Positions 7,328 through 14,876 of a stretch of DNA of 64,000 bases are shown piece after piece. The notes beneath the pieces were generated by a model. The model did no database searches. It saw only the letters and a list, made by a program, of their open reading frames with translations, and had not been told where the DNA came from. The stretch is from Candidatus Zixiibacteriota bacterium. GTDB taxonomy: Bacteria > Zixibacteria > MSB-5A5 > GN15 > JAAZOE01. Each line of letters opens with the position of its first letter. Position 1 is the stretch's first letter. The translations under genes and the position numbers were made by a program. The stretch lies in contig JAGLON010000002.1 of the NCBI GenBank assembly GCA_023138975.1, positions 202,378 through 266,377 of the forward strand, given 5' to 3'.

Positions 7328-8980
7328 ATGAAATCAGGATTGATAATTCTCTTTGCTACACTGTTAATTTCTATATCATTGCTATCCGCGCAACTGCTTG
7401 ATGCGGATATCGTACAGGTTAAGTTGAATCGACTGTATTTTTCCGAGGGAATTGAAGCGGGCGTCAATACCGGAACGCCGTTTTATATCGACTGCGACGG
7501 AGACAGTGTTTTATACGGTGTTGTTGAATATGCGGGAGCAGGGATTTCATATAGTCAGCCATCGTCGGATATCGATACTAATTTGATTAAACCGGATTGT
7601 CTGGCGCGACTGACGATATCAACGATAGACTCGACTGCAGAAATAAAACTCGGCACCGATTTACCGTTGGAACTGTTTGATCCGGTTCATGAGACTCTGT
7701 TTTTACGTACAGCTGATTCGGCGATTCCGCTTCTGGCTGATTCGAGTTTAGTTTCGGGCAAAGAACTGTTTATCTATCTCAATCCGAATATAATGTTTTC
7801 CGATGGCCTGAGAGTCAATGCCGCCGCGATTATCTGGTGGCTGAAAGACTTGCAGTATCGCAGCCGTTCTTATCCGGTGCGGTATTTTATGGCAAAAATG
7901 CTCCCGATTGATAAGGGCGGGGCAGTAATGATGGACGCGTTTACGGTCCGGTTGACGTTTCATCAGAACTTCCCGATGATTGAGTATCTACTGAGCCATC
8001 CTGATTTCAAAGTTTACAACCCCAATCAAAACGGTACTGGAGCTCTGGTAGAAATCGGGTATTCTGTTCCGGGTGAGAGCATTCGGGCGTTTATTCCCAA
8101 TCGCTATTACAGGGGTGATAAACCGGCTTATTCAAAGATTACGATTAAACAGTTTCGACAATCGTACCGGATGAAGTTTGAGTTTGAGAATGGACAGATT
8201 CACGGGTATTACGGTTTTGGATTCGATGAGGATTTAGCCGGTCGTTTCAATACCCGCACACAGTATCCGTATATAGCGGCCTTGATTTCAAATCTCAACC
8301 GCCCATCGTTTGCCAACGGACGATTTTCGGCCTCAATATATTACCGTTTCAACTTGGACCGCTCGCATCTGATCTATCCTCATGGTAAAATTGGCGAGGT
8401 TTTTCGATGGACGGTACGGTCGGATTCTGTCAGTAAAAGGTATTATCCGTTTGATTTTCTCAAGGGTAAATCACTGCATAAAACTATCGGCAATTCGTTT
8501 TCACGCATAAAACTTCTTTATGATAATCCGCTGTTATACGAAACCGGGCAATATATCGCCGATATCGTAGCTCGTGAGGGCTGTCGCACGATTCTTGAAC
8601 GGTATGCGATGGGACGTGAGTTTGATTTACGGCTGGCGTTTCTTCCAGCCTCGGATAAAATCATCCCGTTTTCTCTGATATCAACCGTGCTTGAGATCAA
8701 CGACCAGAATGCTAAGCTATCGGCATCTGACAAACTCAAGCAACCGGGATGGGATAATCTTGGGCGGGGATCCAGTTTCCGGGAGATGGAGAATCGTATG
8801 CGGTTTTTCAACCGGGCCGCAAACGAGATTTTTGACGAGGGTAGTTTCTTTCCGCTCTTCCGCCCGTGGGTGTACGGTATCGGCGGCAAACAGATCAAGG
8901 GGCAAGCCTTTGATTTTTACGGTTATCCTCAGTTAAGTGCCATTGCCTTGTTTAAGAATCTAACCGGAGGCAAGCGATGA
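7328..8980 (+). CDS. Solute-binding-like periplasmic protein (family 5 type) of a sensor operon
   Basis: Secreted 550-residue protein with an N-terminal signal (hydrophobic core at about 4-20). After an unusual N-terminal domain of about 100 residues, the rest resembles peptide/nickel-type substrate-binding proteins: FSDGLRVNAAAIIWWLKDL corresponds to the family's FSDGxPxTAxDVxxSxxR segment, and EIFDEGSFFPLF near the C-terminus is also typical. No permease or ATPase genes are near. It overlaps the histidine kinase gene by four bases (ATGA). The likely role is ligand capture for signalling rather than transport, which is inference from context. The repeat of weak family matches and the extra domain make this a divergent member. 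Confidence 0.65.
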   Translation: MKSGLIILFATLLISISLLSAQLLDADIVQVKLNRLYFSEGIEAGVNTGTPFYIDCDGDSVLYGVVEYAGAGISYSQPSSDIDTNLIKPDCLARLTISTIDSTAEIKLGTDLPLELFDPVHETLFLRTADSAIPLLADSSLVSGKELFIYLNPNIMFSDGLRVNAAAIIWWLKDLQYRSRSYPVRYFMAKMLPIDKGGAVMMDAFTVRLTFHQNFPMIEYLLSHPDFKVYNPNQNGTGALVEIGYSVPGESIRAFIPNRYYRGDKPAYSKITIKQFRQSYRMKFEFENGQIHGYYGFGFDEDLAGRFNTRTQYPYIAALISNLNRPSFANGRFSASIYYRFNLDRSHLIYPHGKIGEVFRWTVRSDSVSKRYYPFDFLKGKSLHKTIGNSFSRIKLLYDNPLLYETGQYIADIVAREGCRTILERYAMGREFDLRLAFLPASDKIIPFSLISTVLEINDQNAKLSASDKLKQPGWDNLGRGSSFREMENRMRFFNRAANEIFDEGSFFPLFRPWVYGIGGKQIKGQAFDFYGYPQLSAIALFKNLTGGKR

Positions 8981-10584
8981 CGTTTTCGAATCGCCTCCGT
9001 ATGACTCTGCTGCTCATTGCCGTCGTTCCCATTGCGCTTATCGCGCTAATTGTCGTTGCGGGAATCGGACAGCAGATTGAGCGTATTGAGTTTCGGGAGG
9101 CAAAGCTATCTGGTGAGCATTTTACTGAGCTATTAAACAGCACCATCCTGCGAATTGAAAAAAACATCACCTACGTATCGGATAATCAGGCTTTCAAGTT
9201 ATTGGAATTGAAAATAGCATCGGGTCGGCGGCCTGATCCATCGTATCAACTTCCGTTGCTATCGCTTGATTTTTTGGAATACACCGATTCGTCGGGGATT
9301 GTCATCCTTTCGGCCCAACGCCCGGCTCTGGTGGGAAGGGGACTTATAGTAAACGAGCCAAAACGATATTCCTATGAAAATGATTTTCGAGGAAAGCATC
9401 CGTCGGTTACGGTAATCCGGCCGACCGAAAACGGGTATCTCTATGGCGGAATATTTTTGGATGAGACCTTCAAGAATCTGGCTGAGGCGGTTACTCGTTC
9501 CGAAATCAATTTTATTGAGTTCACCGATGACGAGGAATCATTGGTACAAAAAGATACTCGACCGTATCGCGATGGTGAAAAGTTGATGGCTGTGCTCCAT
9601 TGGGGAGAACCGGATGGCTATAATATTCAGGCTTACTTTCCTCCCGGTGGGCAGGATGAGATTTTTAATAATTTCCTGACGGCCGTTGGCGCGGTAACTA
9701 TTGTCGCGCTTATTTTAGTCATCGTTGCCAGTATTTATTTTTCTTCCCGGGCCAAAAAGGAAATATCGGTATTAACCGATGGAGCTGTCCGGGTTGCCTC
9801 AGGAGATTTTACTCAACCGGTAGCATCGGGCAGCGAGGGGGAATTTTACGAACTGTCGGAATCATTTAACCGGATGATGAAACAGCTAACCGATTACCGG
9901 CAGAAACTTATCATGACCGAAAAAATAGCCGCCTGGCAGATCGTTGGGCGTAAAGTCGCTCATGAGATAAAAAATCCCCTGACGCCAATATCAATCGCCG
10001 CCGATGATCTGCATCGTAGTTTCATCGAAAAGCAGCCGGAGTTTGATAAGATTCTGATCGACTGCACGACAACCATAAAACATGAAGTCAATCGCCTTAA
10101 AAAGCTGATTGACCGCTTTGCGTCGTTTGCAAAAATGCCCGCCCCGGAGATTAAGAAGTTTGCGCTCGATGATTTCATCGAGGAGATATCAGCGTTGTAT
10201 AGGTCAGAGATTGATACTGGCAAGCTGAGTATAGCAAATGATGCGATGATAAAATATATCCACGCCGATGCCGATCAGCTCCGTCAGGTAATTATTAACC
10301 TCCTGAAAAATAGTTTCGAAGCCGGATGTAATGAATGTACGCTTTATTTCACAGATGCAGACAAAGATGTTGCCTTATCAATTGAGGATAACGGCGAGGG
10401 ATTTCCATATAAGATTATCTCCGAGGGCATCACACCTTATTTTTCGACCAAGGACAAAGGCAGCGGGTTGGGGCTGTTAATTTGTCAAAGGATTATTTTT
10501 GACCATAACGGTTCTATGAGTCTTGAAAATAAAACCGATGGAGGGGCTCGGGTGAATATTACCCTGCCGCAGAATAATGTTTGA
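8977..10584 (+). CDS. Sensor histidine kinase (NtrY-like, HAMP)
   Basis: Membrane sensor kinase of 535 residues. The order is an N-terminal membrane segment (about 8-30), a periplasmic sensor region of about 190 residues, a second membrane segment (about 228-250), HAMP (about 250-300), the dimerisation domain with the phosphorylated H329 in VAHEIKNPLTPI, and the ATPase domain with N box (QVIINLLKNSFEA), DNGEGF and GSGLGL boxes. It would phosphorylate the regulator encoded next, whose gene overlaps by eight bases. It is coupled upstream to a solute-binding-like protein by a four-base overlap. The periplasmic domain has no recognisable PAS or Cache signature. The ligand is unknown. Confidence 0.9.
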   Translation: MTFSNRLRMTLLLIAVVPIALIALIVVAGIGQQIERIEFREAKLSGEHFTELLNSTILRIEKNITYVSDNQAFKLLELKIASGRRPDPSYQLPLLSLDFLEYTDSSGIVILSAQRPALVGRGLIVNEPKRYSYENDFRGKHPSVTVIRPTENGYLYGGIFLDETFKNLAEAVTRSEINFIEFTDDEESLVQKDTRPYRDGEKLMAVLHWGEPDGYNIQAYFPPGGQDEIFNNFLTAVGAVTIVALILVIVASIYFSSRAKKEISVLTDGAVRVASGDFTQPVASGSEGEFYELSESFNRMMKQLTDYRQKLIMTEKIAAWQIVGRKVAHEIKNPLTPISIAADDLHRSFIEKQPEFDKILIDCTTTIKHEVNRLKKLIDRFASFAKMPAPEIKKFALDDFIEEISALYRSEIDTGKLSIANDAMIKYIHADADQLRQVIINLLKNSFEAGCNECTLYFTDADKDVALSIEDNGEGFPYKIISEGITPYFSTKDKGSGLGLLICQRIIFDHNGSMSLENKTDGGARVNITLPQNNV

Positions 10585-11896
10585 TATATTACTGATAGAT
10601 GACGAGCACGAAATAAGAAGCACGCTGAAGGCGGCGCTGGGCCGGCGAGGATACGATGTTGACACCTGCATCAACCTGAAAACTGCCCGGCAAAAGAAGT
10701 TCACCAAGTACAATATGATACTCCTTGATGTGATGCTCCCCGATGGTGACGGACTCGACTTGTTGAGCGAGATAACTCAAACTGAGAATGCTCCCCCCGT
10801 GGTTATGATTTCGGGGCATTCGGGCATTGATACGGCCGTTAAGTCGATTCAAATCGGCGCCGTTGATTTTCTGGAAAAACCGCTTTCGCTGGACAGAGTA
10901 CTGATAACAATAGAGAACGTTCTCAAGACAGAGAAACTAAAAACGGAAAATATATCACTGGCGCGTCAGTTGTACGGTGAAATTATCGGCAAGTCGGCAG
11001 AGATTAAAAGAATAAAAAAAGAAATCAAGGCGACGGCTCCCCGTTCAAACCGGTTTTTGATTCTTGGTGAAAACGGCACCGGTAAAGAACTTGCCGCTCG
11101 GATGGTACACGAATTCAGTCAGTATAAAGGCGGGCGATTTGTTCCGGTCAATTGCGCGGCCTTGCCGAGGGAATTAATTGAATCAGAACTGTTCGGGCAT
11201 GTCAAAGGCTCGTTCACCGGGGCGACAGCGGACAAAACCGGCCGTTTTGCCGAAGCCGATGGTGGGACAATCTTTTTGGACGAGATCGCCGATATGTCGC
11301 TGGAGGCGCAGGCGAAGATACTGCGGATCTTAGAGTCGGGTGAACTGCGCCCGGTCGGGTCTTCGGAGACAGTCAAAGTTGAGCTTAATGTAATTGCAGC
11401 CACGAACAAAAATGTACTCAAAGCGGTTGATGACGGCCTTTTCCGGCAGGATCTGTTTTATCGACTCAATGTTGTCACGTTTAATCTTCCTCCGTTGCGG
11501 GAGCGCAAAAAAGATATTGCGGTGTTGTATGATTATTTTCTGGAGTTGTTCGCATCACAGTCAGGGCGCACGCCGATACAGTTAGACAAGGATGCCAAGG
11601 AGCTACTTCTGGCCTATCATTATCCGGGCAATGTGCGTGAGTTGAAAAACATTGCCGAGCGGATCTCTATCTATATCGATAGTGACCGGGCGACTAAAGC
11701 TGATATCAAACCGCTGTTGATGTCGGCCACAGACAGTGAAGTTGTTGCCCTTAAAGATGCCGTCGAAGGATACGAGGCGGAGTATATTCAGAAGGCAATC
11801 GCGCTGTGTGGTGGGAACATCGCCGAGGCGGCCCGGCGGTTGGGACTCGAGCGTTCGCATTTGTATAAGAAGATGAAGAAACTGGGGCTGGATTGA
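10577..11896 (+). CDS. NtrC-family sigma-54-dependent response regulator
   Basis: Activator of sigma-54 promoters, 439 residues. The receiver domain carries phosphorylatable D51 (LLDVMLPDGDGL). An AAA+ domain with Walker A GENGTGKE, the sigma-54 contact loop read here as GSFTGA (GAFTGA in most members), and a C-terminal Fis-type helix-turn-helix (NIAEAARRLGLERSHLYKKM) follow. The gene overlaps the kinase gene by eight bases, so both are translated in step. Its probable target is the sigma-54 promoter at 7181-7197, through the palindrome at 7259-7278. The sigma-54 promoter at 50753 could be another. Serine for alanine in GAFTGA is tolerated in several family members. Confidence 0.92.
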   Translation: MFDILLIDDEHEIRSTLKAALGRRGYDVDTCINLKTARQKKFTKYNMILLDVMLPDGDGLDLLSEITQTENAPPVVMISGHSGIDTAVKSIQIGAVDFLEKPLSLDRVLITIENVLKTEKLKTENISLARQLYGEIIGKSAEIKRIKKEIKATAPRSNRFLILGENGTGKELAARMVHEFSQYKGGRFVPVNCAALPRELIESELFGHVKGSFTGATADKTGRFAEADGGTIFLDEIADMSLEAQAKILRILESGELRPVGSSETVKVELNVIAATNKNVLKAVDDGLFRQDLFYRLNVVTFNLPPLRERKKDIAVLYDYFLELFASQSGRTPIQLDKDAKELLLAYHYPGNVRELKNIAERISIYIDSDRATKADIKPLLMSATDSEVVALKDAVEGYEAEYIQKAIALCGGNIAEAARRLGLERSHLYKKMKKLGLD

Positions 11897-11900
11897 GTAA

Positions 11901-11924
11901 ATCCCACGGCTGAAGCCATGGGAT
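11901..11924. repeat. Hairpin ATCCCACGGC/GCCATGGGAT
   Basis: A 10-bp stem with one mismatch and a TGAA loop, five bases after the regulator stop codon. First member of a hairpin set also at 12019-12040 and 12229-12248. There is no T-run, so termination is doubtful. Confidence 0.6.
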
Positions 11925-12018
11925 ACCAATGTGAACTTTTGGGGTGTAGCAGGTTGGGCAGGAGCTACCCACTGCGTGAGCACTATAGCCCGCGCTCCTG
12001 CCATCTATCTATCAGGTA

Positions 12019-12040
12019 TCCCAAGGCTTTAGCCTTGGGA
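12019..12040. repeat. TCCCAAGGC/GCCTTGGGA hairpin, copy 1
   Basis: Perfect 9-bp arms with a TTTA loop, preceded by CAGGTA. A near-identical copy lies at 12229-12248. Confidence 0.7.
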
Positions 12041-12092
12041 GGAGATTCGGGCTAGCGAGTAGAACTAAAGCCTGCCGGGCACAGTATCTTCG

Positions 12093-12181
12093 GTAGGGGC
12101 TGGACCAAAGGCCTCATGAACTATGTCAGCCCGAAAGGCTTTGGCAGTGATTTCATCCGGGTCGACAGAGTCGACCCCTAC
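12093..12181. repeat. GTAGG...CCTAC element, long copy 1 of 3
   Basis: Terminal arms GTAGGGG (12093-12099) and CCCCTAC (12175-12181) enclose two inner hairpins: GGGCTG...CAGCCC and the perfect GGGTCGAC-AGA-GTCGACCC (12159-12177). Similarity to copies 2 and 3 continues on both sides: CTGCCGGGCACAG upstream (also in copy 2) and GAAGAATCTATAATGGATTA downstream. Confidence 0.85.
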
Positions 12182-12228
12182 GAAGAATCTATAATGGATT
12201 AATTTTTGGTGGGAACCTCATCAGGTAC

Positions 12229-12248
12229 CCCAAGGCTTTAGCCTTGGG
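12229..12248. repeat. CCCAAGGC/GCCTTGGG hairpin, copy 2
   Basis: Same palindrome and TTTA loop as 12019-12040, again preceded by CAGGTA. Confidence 0.7.
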
Positions 12249-12263
12249 AGGCGGCGGTGACTG

Positions 12264-12304
12264 TACCGCACCCATTGGCTATAGTCCCGCCTGCGAGGGT
12301 GCGA
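12264..12304. repeat. GGCTATAGTCCC hairpin element, copy B
   Basis: Outer arms CGCACCC (12267-12273) and GGGTGCG (12297-12303) enclose TTGGCTATAGT and the inner CCCGC-CT-GCGAG. The arms differ from those of copies A, C and D but still pair, as expected if folding is conserved. Confidence 0.75.
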
Positions 12305-12346
12305 ACAAAAAAGAAATTAGACTGCCGGGCACAGAATAAATCTTCG

Positions 12347-12419
12347 GTAGGGGCTGGGTTTCCCAGCCCGAAAAGACTTTGGCAGTGATTCCATCCGGGT
12401 CGACAGAGTCGACCCCTAC
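12347..12419. repeat. GTAGG...CCTAC element, long copy 2 of 3
   Basis: Same ends (GTAGGGG 12347-12353, CCCCTAC 12413-12419) and same second hairpin as copy 1. The first hairpin has a replaced interior and forms GGGCTGGG-TTT-CCCAGCCC (12351-12369), while copies 1 and 3 carry a longer loop with GGACCAAAGGCCTCATGA. Its downstream flank runs directly into the small lipoprotein gene. Confidence 0.85.
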
Positions 12420-12464
12420 GAAGAATATAGAATGGATTAATATTTTTTGGGTACAGAGAATTCT

Positions 12465-12887
12465 ATGATAAAGTCATTATTACTGTTTGTATCAATTATC
12501 CTCCTCTCCGGATGTATGCCGGTTAAAAAGGAGGAAATATATGGCAAGTATCTGGTCGAATTTCCGTTTGGTAGCCAGACTTTGAAGCTAAATCGTGATG
12601 GAACCTATGAACAAATAGTAATAATAACATGGAATGCCGATACGACAAGACATAACGGCAAATGGAAGTATAGTGATAACTATACGTATATATTATTGTT
12701 TAACGGTTTGTCAGTTGTTGACCCTTACTGTAGTTTGAGAACTAATTATAAGATACCCATTGATGGGATAGTAGTTGCCGCACCGATACAATACTTGCCA
12801 TGGTTCACTATCTCCTTAACTACTGGCTGTGAAGAATACTATTACAAACAGATCGAGTATTTTCCTGATACTAGCAGTACAGAGTAG
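12465..12887 (+). CDS. Small hypothetical lipoprotein enclosed by direct repeats
   Basis: About 140 residues starting at ATG 12465 (MIKSLLLF), with a lipobox LLSGC at about residues 14-18. A TTG 18 bases upstream is in frame but would spoil the signal peptide. The mature part contains LKLNRDGTYEQ and HNGKWKYSD phrases, like those of small lipocalin-like periplasmic proteins, but I assign no function. The gene lies between long-repeat copies 2 and 3. The terminal GTAGGGG of copy 3 supplies the last base of the final Glu codon and the TAG stop, so the original protein may have been longer. It is AT-rich compared with the operon upstream. No clear ribosome site is visible. Confidence 0.55.
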   Translation: MIKSLLLFVSIILLSGCMPVKKEEIYGKYLVEFPFGSQTLKLNRDGTYEQIVIITWNADTTRHNGKWKYSDNYTYILLFNGLSVVDPYCSLRTNYKIPIDGIVVAAPIQYLPWFTISLTTGCEEYYYKQIEYFPDTSSTE

Positions 12888-12972
12888 GGGCTGGACCAAA
12901 GGCCTCATGAACTATGTCAGCCCGAAAGGCTTTGGCAGTGATTCCATCCGGGTCGACAGAGTCGACCCCTAC
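12884..12972. repeat. GTAGG...CCTAC element, long copy 3 of 3
   Basis: Ends GTAGGGG (12884-12890) and CCCCTAC (12966-12972). The interior is nearly identical to copy 1, and the downstream flank is shared to about 12998. The upstream flank present in copies 1 and 2 is missing, and the lipoprotein coding sequence abuts the GTAGGGG terminus exactly. This defines the left boundary of the element. Confidence 0.85.
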
Positions 12973-13059
12973 GAAGAATCTATAATGGATTAATTTTTAG
13001 AAATAAGTTTCCCAAAAAACATCATAGCCATTCAAACTCTCCCTTTGTATAATAGACAG

Positions 13060-14166
13060 ATGATGAACAGACTAACTTTACAAATAACATGCGCTGTGTT
13101 TATCGCACTTTTTCTTCTCCTGCTGACTCCTGTGCGGGCTCAGGATTTGGGCGAAGTTGTTTCAATTCGCTCCATACAAATCGTTTCCGGTATCACAGAA
13201 TCAATCCCATCAGATGAAAACAAAATCGTAGAATACATTGATGAAGTCACTCTCTATGCCATAATAGAAATAGAAAAAAATGATGGTTCGGTGATATTCT
13301 TGTCAGATGCGGACAGTTTTTTTATCGAGGAGAGGAAGGCTGTCGCTGTTCCCATCCAGAATAGCCTCAAAAACTATAATCTTATCTGGTATAAAATAGA
13401 AAATGATGCCAAAAATAAATGGTACTCCAACACCGATCCGACTTGGCACTGGGATGAACTCGATTACAAAGAAACCCTGATTGACGGCATCAGCACACGC
13501 ATCACCGCCGATGTCGCGACCACAATCATATCGGCGACAGGACTCGACGGTAAAGCGGTCGGCACGATGCGGTATCGGGTTAAATTGATTTATAAAGGTC
13601 GGACTTTTTCCTCACCTGGGAAAAACGAGACTTATAAAGGATGTATCTCCGAAGCGGTTCATCGCATTTCCCGCAAGGGCAACTCGGGAAACGAGATTGT
13701 CGATTACGGATTGGCGATGTGCAACAGTCCTTATATCTGGGGGAGTGCCTCATACACCGGAAGTAAATTCGATAATCAAGCCGAGCGGTTTGTCGGTGCG
13801 GACTGCGCTGATTTTGCCGTAGCGGCGGCGCGCATGGCCGGGTATAAAAAACTTCCTTACGGAGGCAGTCGTACTCTGGGACCATACGTAACGAACATCG
13901 CCAGGCCTTCACGGTCAGAAAACGGCCTGTATTATGCGGGTAATAAAAAAGTATCTGTTTCAACGGATGCGGTTCGGCCCGGTGATTTTGTTGTCTGGCC
14001 GGGACATGTGGGGTTGTTCTATAAAGATACCGACCCGATAGGCGTTTTGGATGAAACCGATTTGGTTCTGCATACGCTGTTTGACGAGCCGAAGATTGTC
14101 GGTATCGACGAGGCCTACCCGAAGAGTTTTATTATCTGTCGTCCCAAAGAGTCTCTCAAGTACTAA
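13060..14166 (+). CDS. Secreted NlpC/P60-like cysteine-protease-fold protein
   Basis: Probable periplasmic cysteine hydrolase of about 368 residues, perhaps a peptidoglycan amidase or endopeptidase. A signal peptide (membrane core LQITCAVFIALFLLLL, ending VRAQ) is followed by a 180-residue N-terminal part of unknown fold. The catalytic-type C-terminal domain has the cysteine in GADCADFAVAAARMAG and the histidine in VRPGDFVVWPGHVGLFY, the spacing seen in NlpC/P60 relatives. The usual DCSG is replaced by DCAD. ATG 13060 or 13063 is preferred over TTG 13045. No strong ribosome site is visible. Not obviously in an operon. Confidence 0.6.
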   Translation: MMNRLTLQITCAVFIALFLLLLTPVRAQDLGEVVSIRSIQIVSGITESIPSDENKIVEYIDEVTLYAIIEIEKNDGSVIFLSDADSFFIEERKAVAVPIQNSLKNYNLIWYKIENDAKNKWYSNTDPTWHWDELDYKETLIDGISTRITADVATTIISATGLDGKAVGTMRYRVKLIYKGRTFSSPGKNETYKGCISEAVHRISRKGNSGNEIVDYGLAMCNSPYIWGSASYTGSKFDNQAERFVGADCADFAVAAARMAGYKKLPYGGSRTLGPYVTNIARPSRSENGLYYAGNKKVSVSTDAVRPGDFVVWPGHVGLFYKDTDPIGVLDETDLVLHTLFDEPKIVGIDEAYPKSFIICRPKESLKY

Positions 14167-14236
14167 AAACTACAGGTTTCGATAACTTTCAAATATAATT
14201 ATTATCCATAAACCGCTTTTTACCGTATATTGCTTT

Positions 14237-14863
14237 ATGCCGTTATTAATGCTGTTTTTGACATCTTTCGGAATCGGTTTTTCCGGCGCCCTCATGCCGG
14301 GACCGCTACTGACCGTTGATATTGCCGAATCGACCCGGCGAGGTTTCTGGACCGGACCGATATTGGTTCTCGGTCATGCCATTGCCGAATTGGCGGTCGT
14401 TATCGCTTTGGCGGTGGGGCTGTTAAAGTTCATGAATTCCGATTTGGCCTTTAAAGTAATTGGTCTGGTCGGAGGATTGGCTCTAATCATCATGGGCGGG
14501 ATGATGTTCTATGATATTCTCAGAAATCGCCTCACCCTTGACGATTCCAAACCGGCCTCCGGTTCCGGTCTGTTAATTGGGAAAGGTATTACCACTTCGC
14601 TGTCCAATCCGTACTGGTTTGTCTGGTGGGCCACAGTAGGGTCGGCATTATTGACAAAATCTCTTTCACACGGATTTGTAGGTCCGGCCGTCTTTTATAT
14701 AGGACATATACTTTCGGACCTCGTATGGTACAGTCTGGTCTCTTTCCTGATATCGATTGGAAAGAAATTCTTGGTTGGCAAACCATATATAATATTGATC
14801 TCTTTGTGCGCGTTATTTCTTTTATTTATCGGAGCGACATTTATAATAGACGCGCTGAAGTAG
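14237..14863 (+). CDS. LysE family amino-acid/metabolite exporter
   Basis: Inner-membrane exporter of 208 residues with about six membrane segments. The family signature near the N-terminus, GFSGALMPGPLLTVDIAES, is clear, and SNPYWFVWWATVG is the second conserved block. Members export amino acids or small metabolites such as lysine, threonine or homoserine lactones. The substrate here is unknown. The gene ends 13 bases before the M1-type peptidase gene, so the two may be co-transcribed. A peptidase plus amino-acid exporter pairing is plausible but unproven. Confidence 0.85.
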   Translation: MPLLMLFLTSFGIGFSGALMPGPLLTVDIAESTRRGFWTGPILVLGHAIAELAVVIALAVGLLKFMNSDLAFKVIGLVGGLALIIMGGMMFYDILRNRLTLDDSKPASGSGLLIGKGITTSLSNPYWFVWWATVGSALLTKSLSHGFVGPAVFYIGHILSDLVWYSLVSFLISIGKKFLVGKPYIILISLCALFLLFIGATFIIDALK

Positions 14864-14876
14864 TGAAGGGGATAGG

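Noticed and set aside
11901-12450. CRISPR array
   Set aside because: The repeats are palindromic elements of differing type with no regular spacers and no cas genes; no array anywhere in the window.
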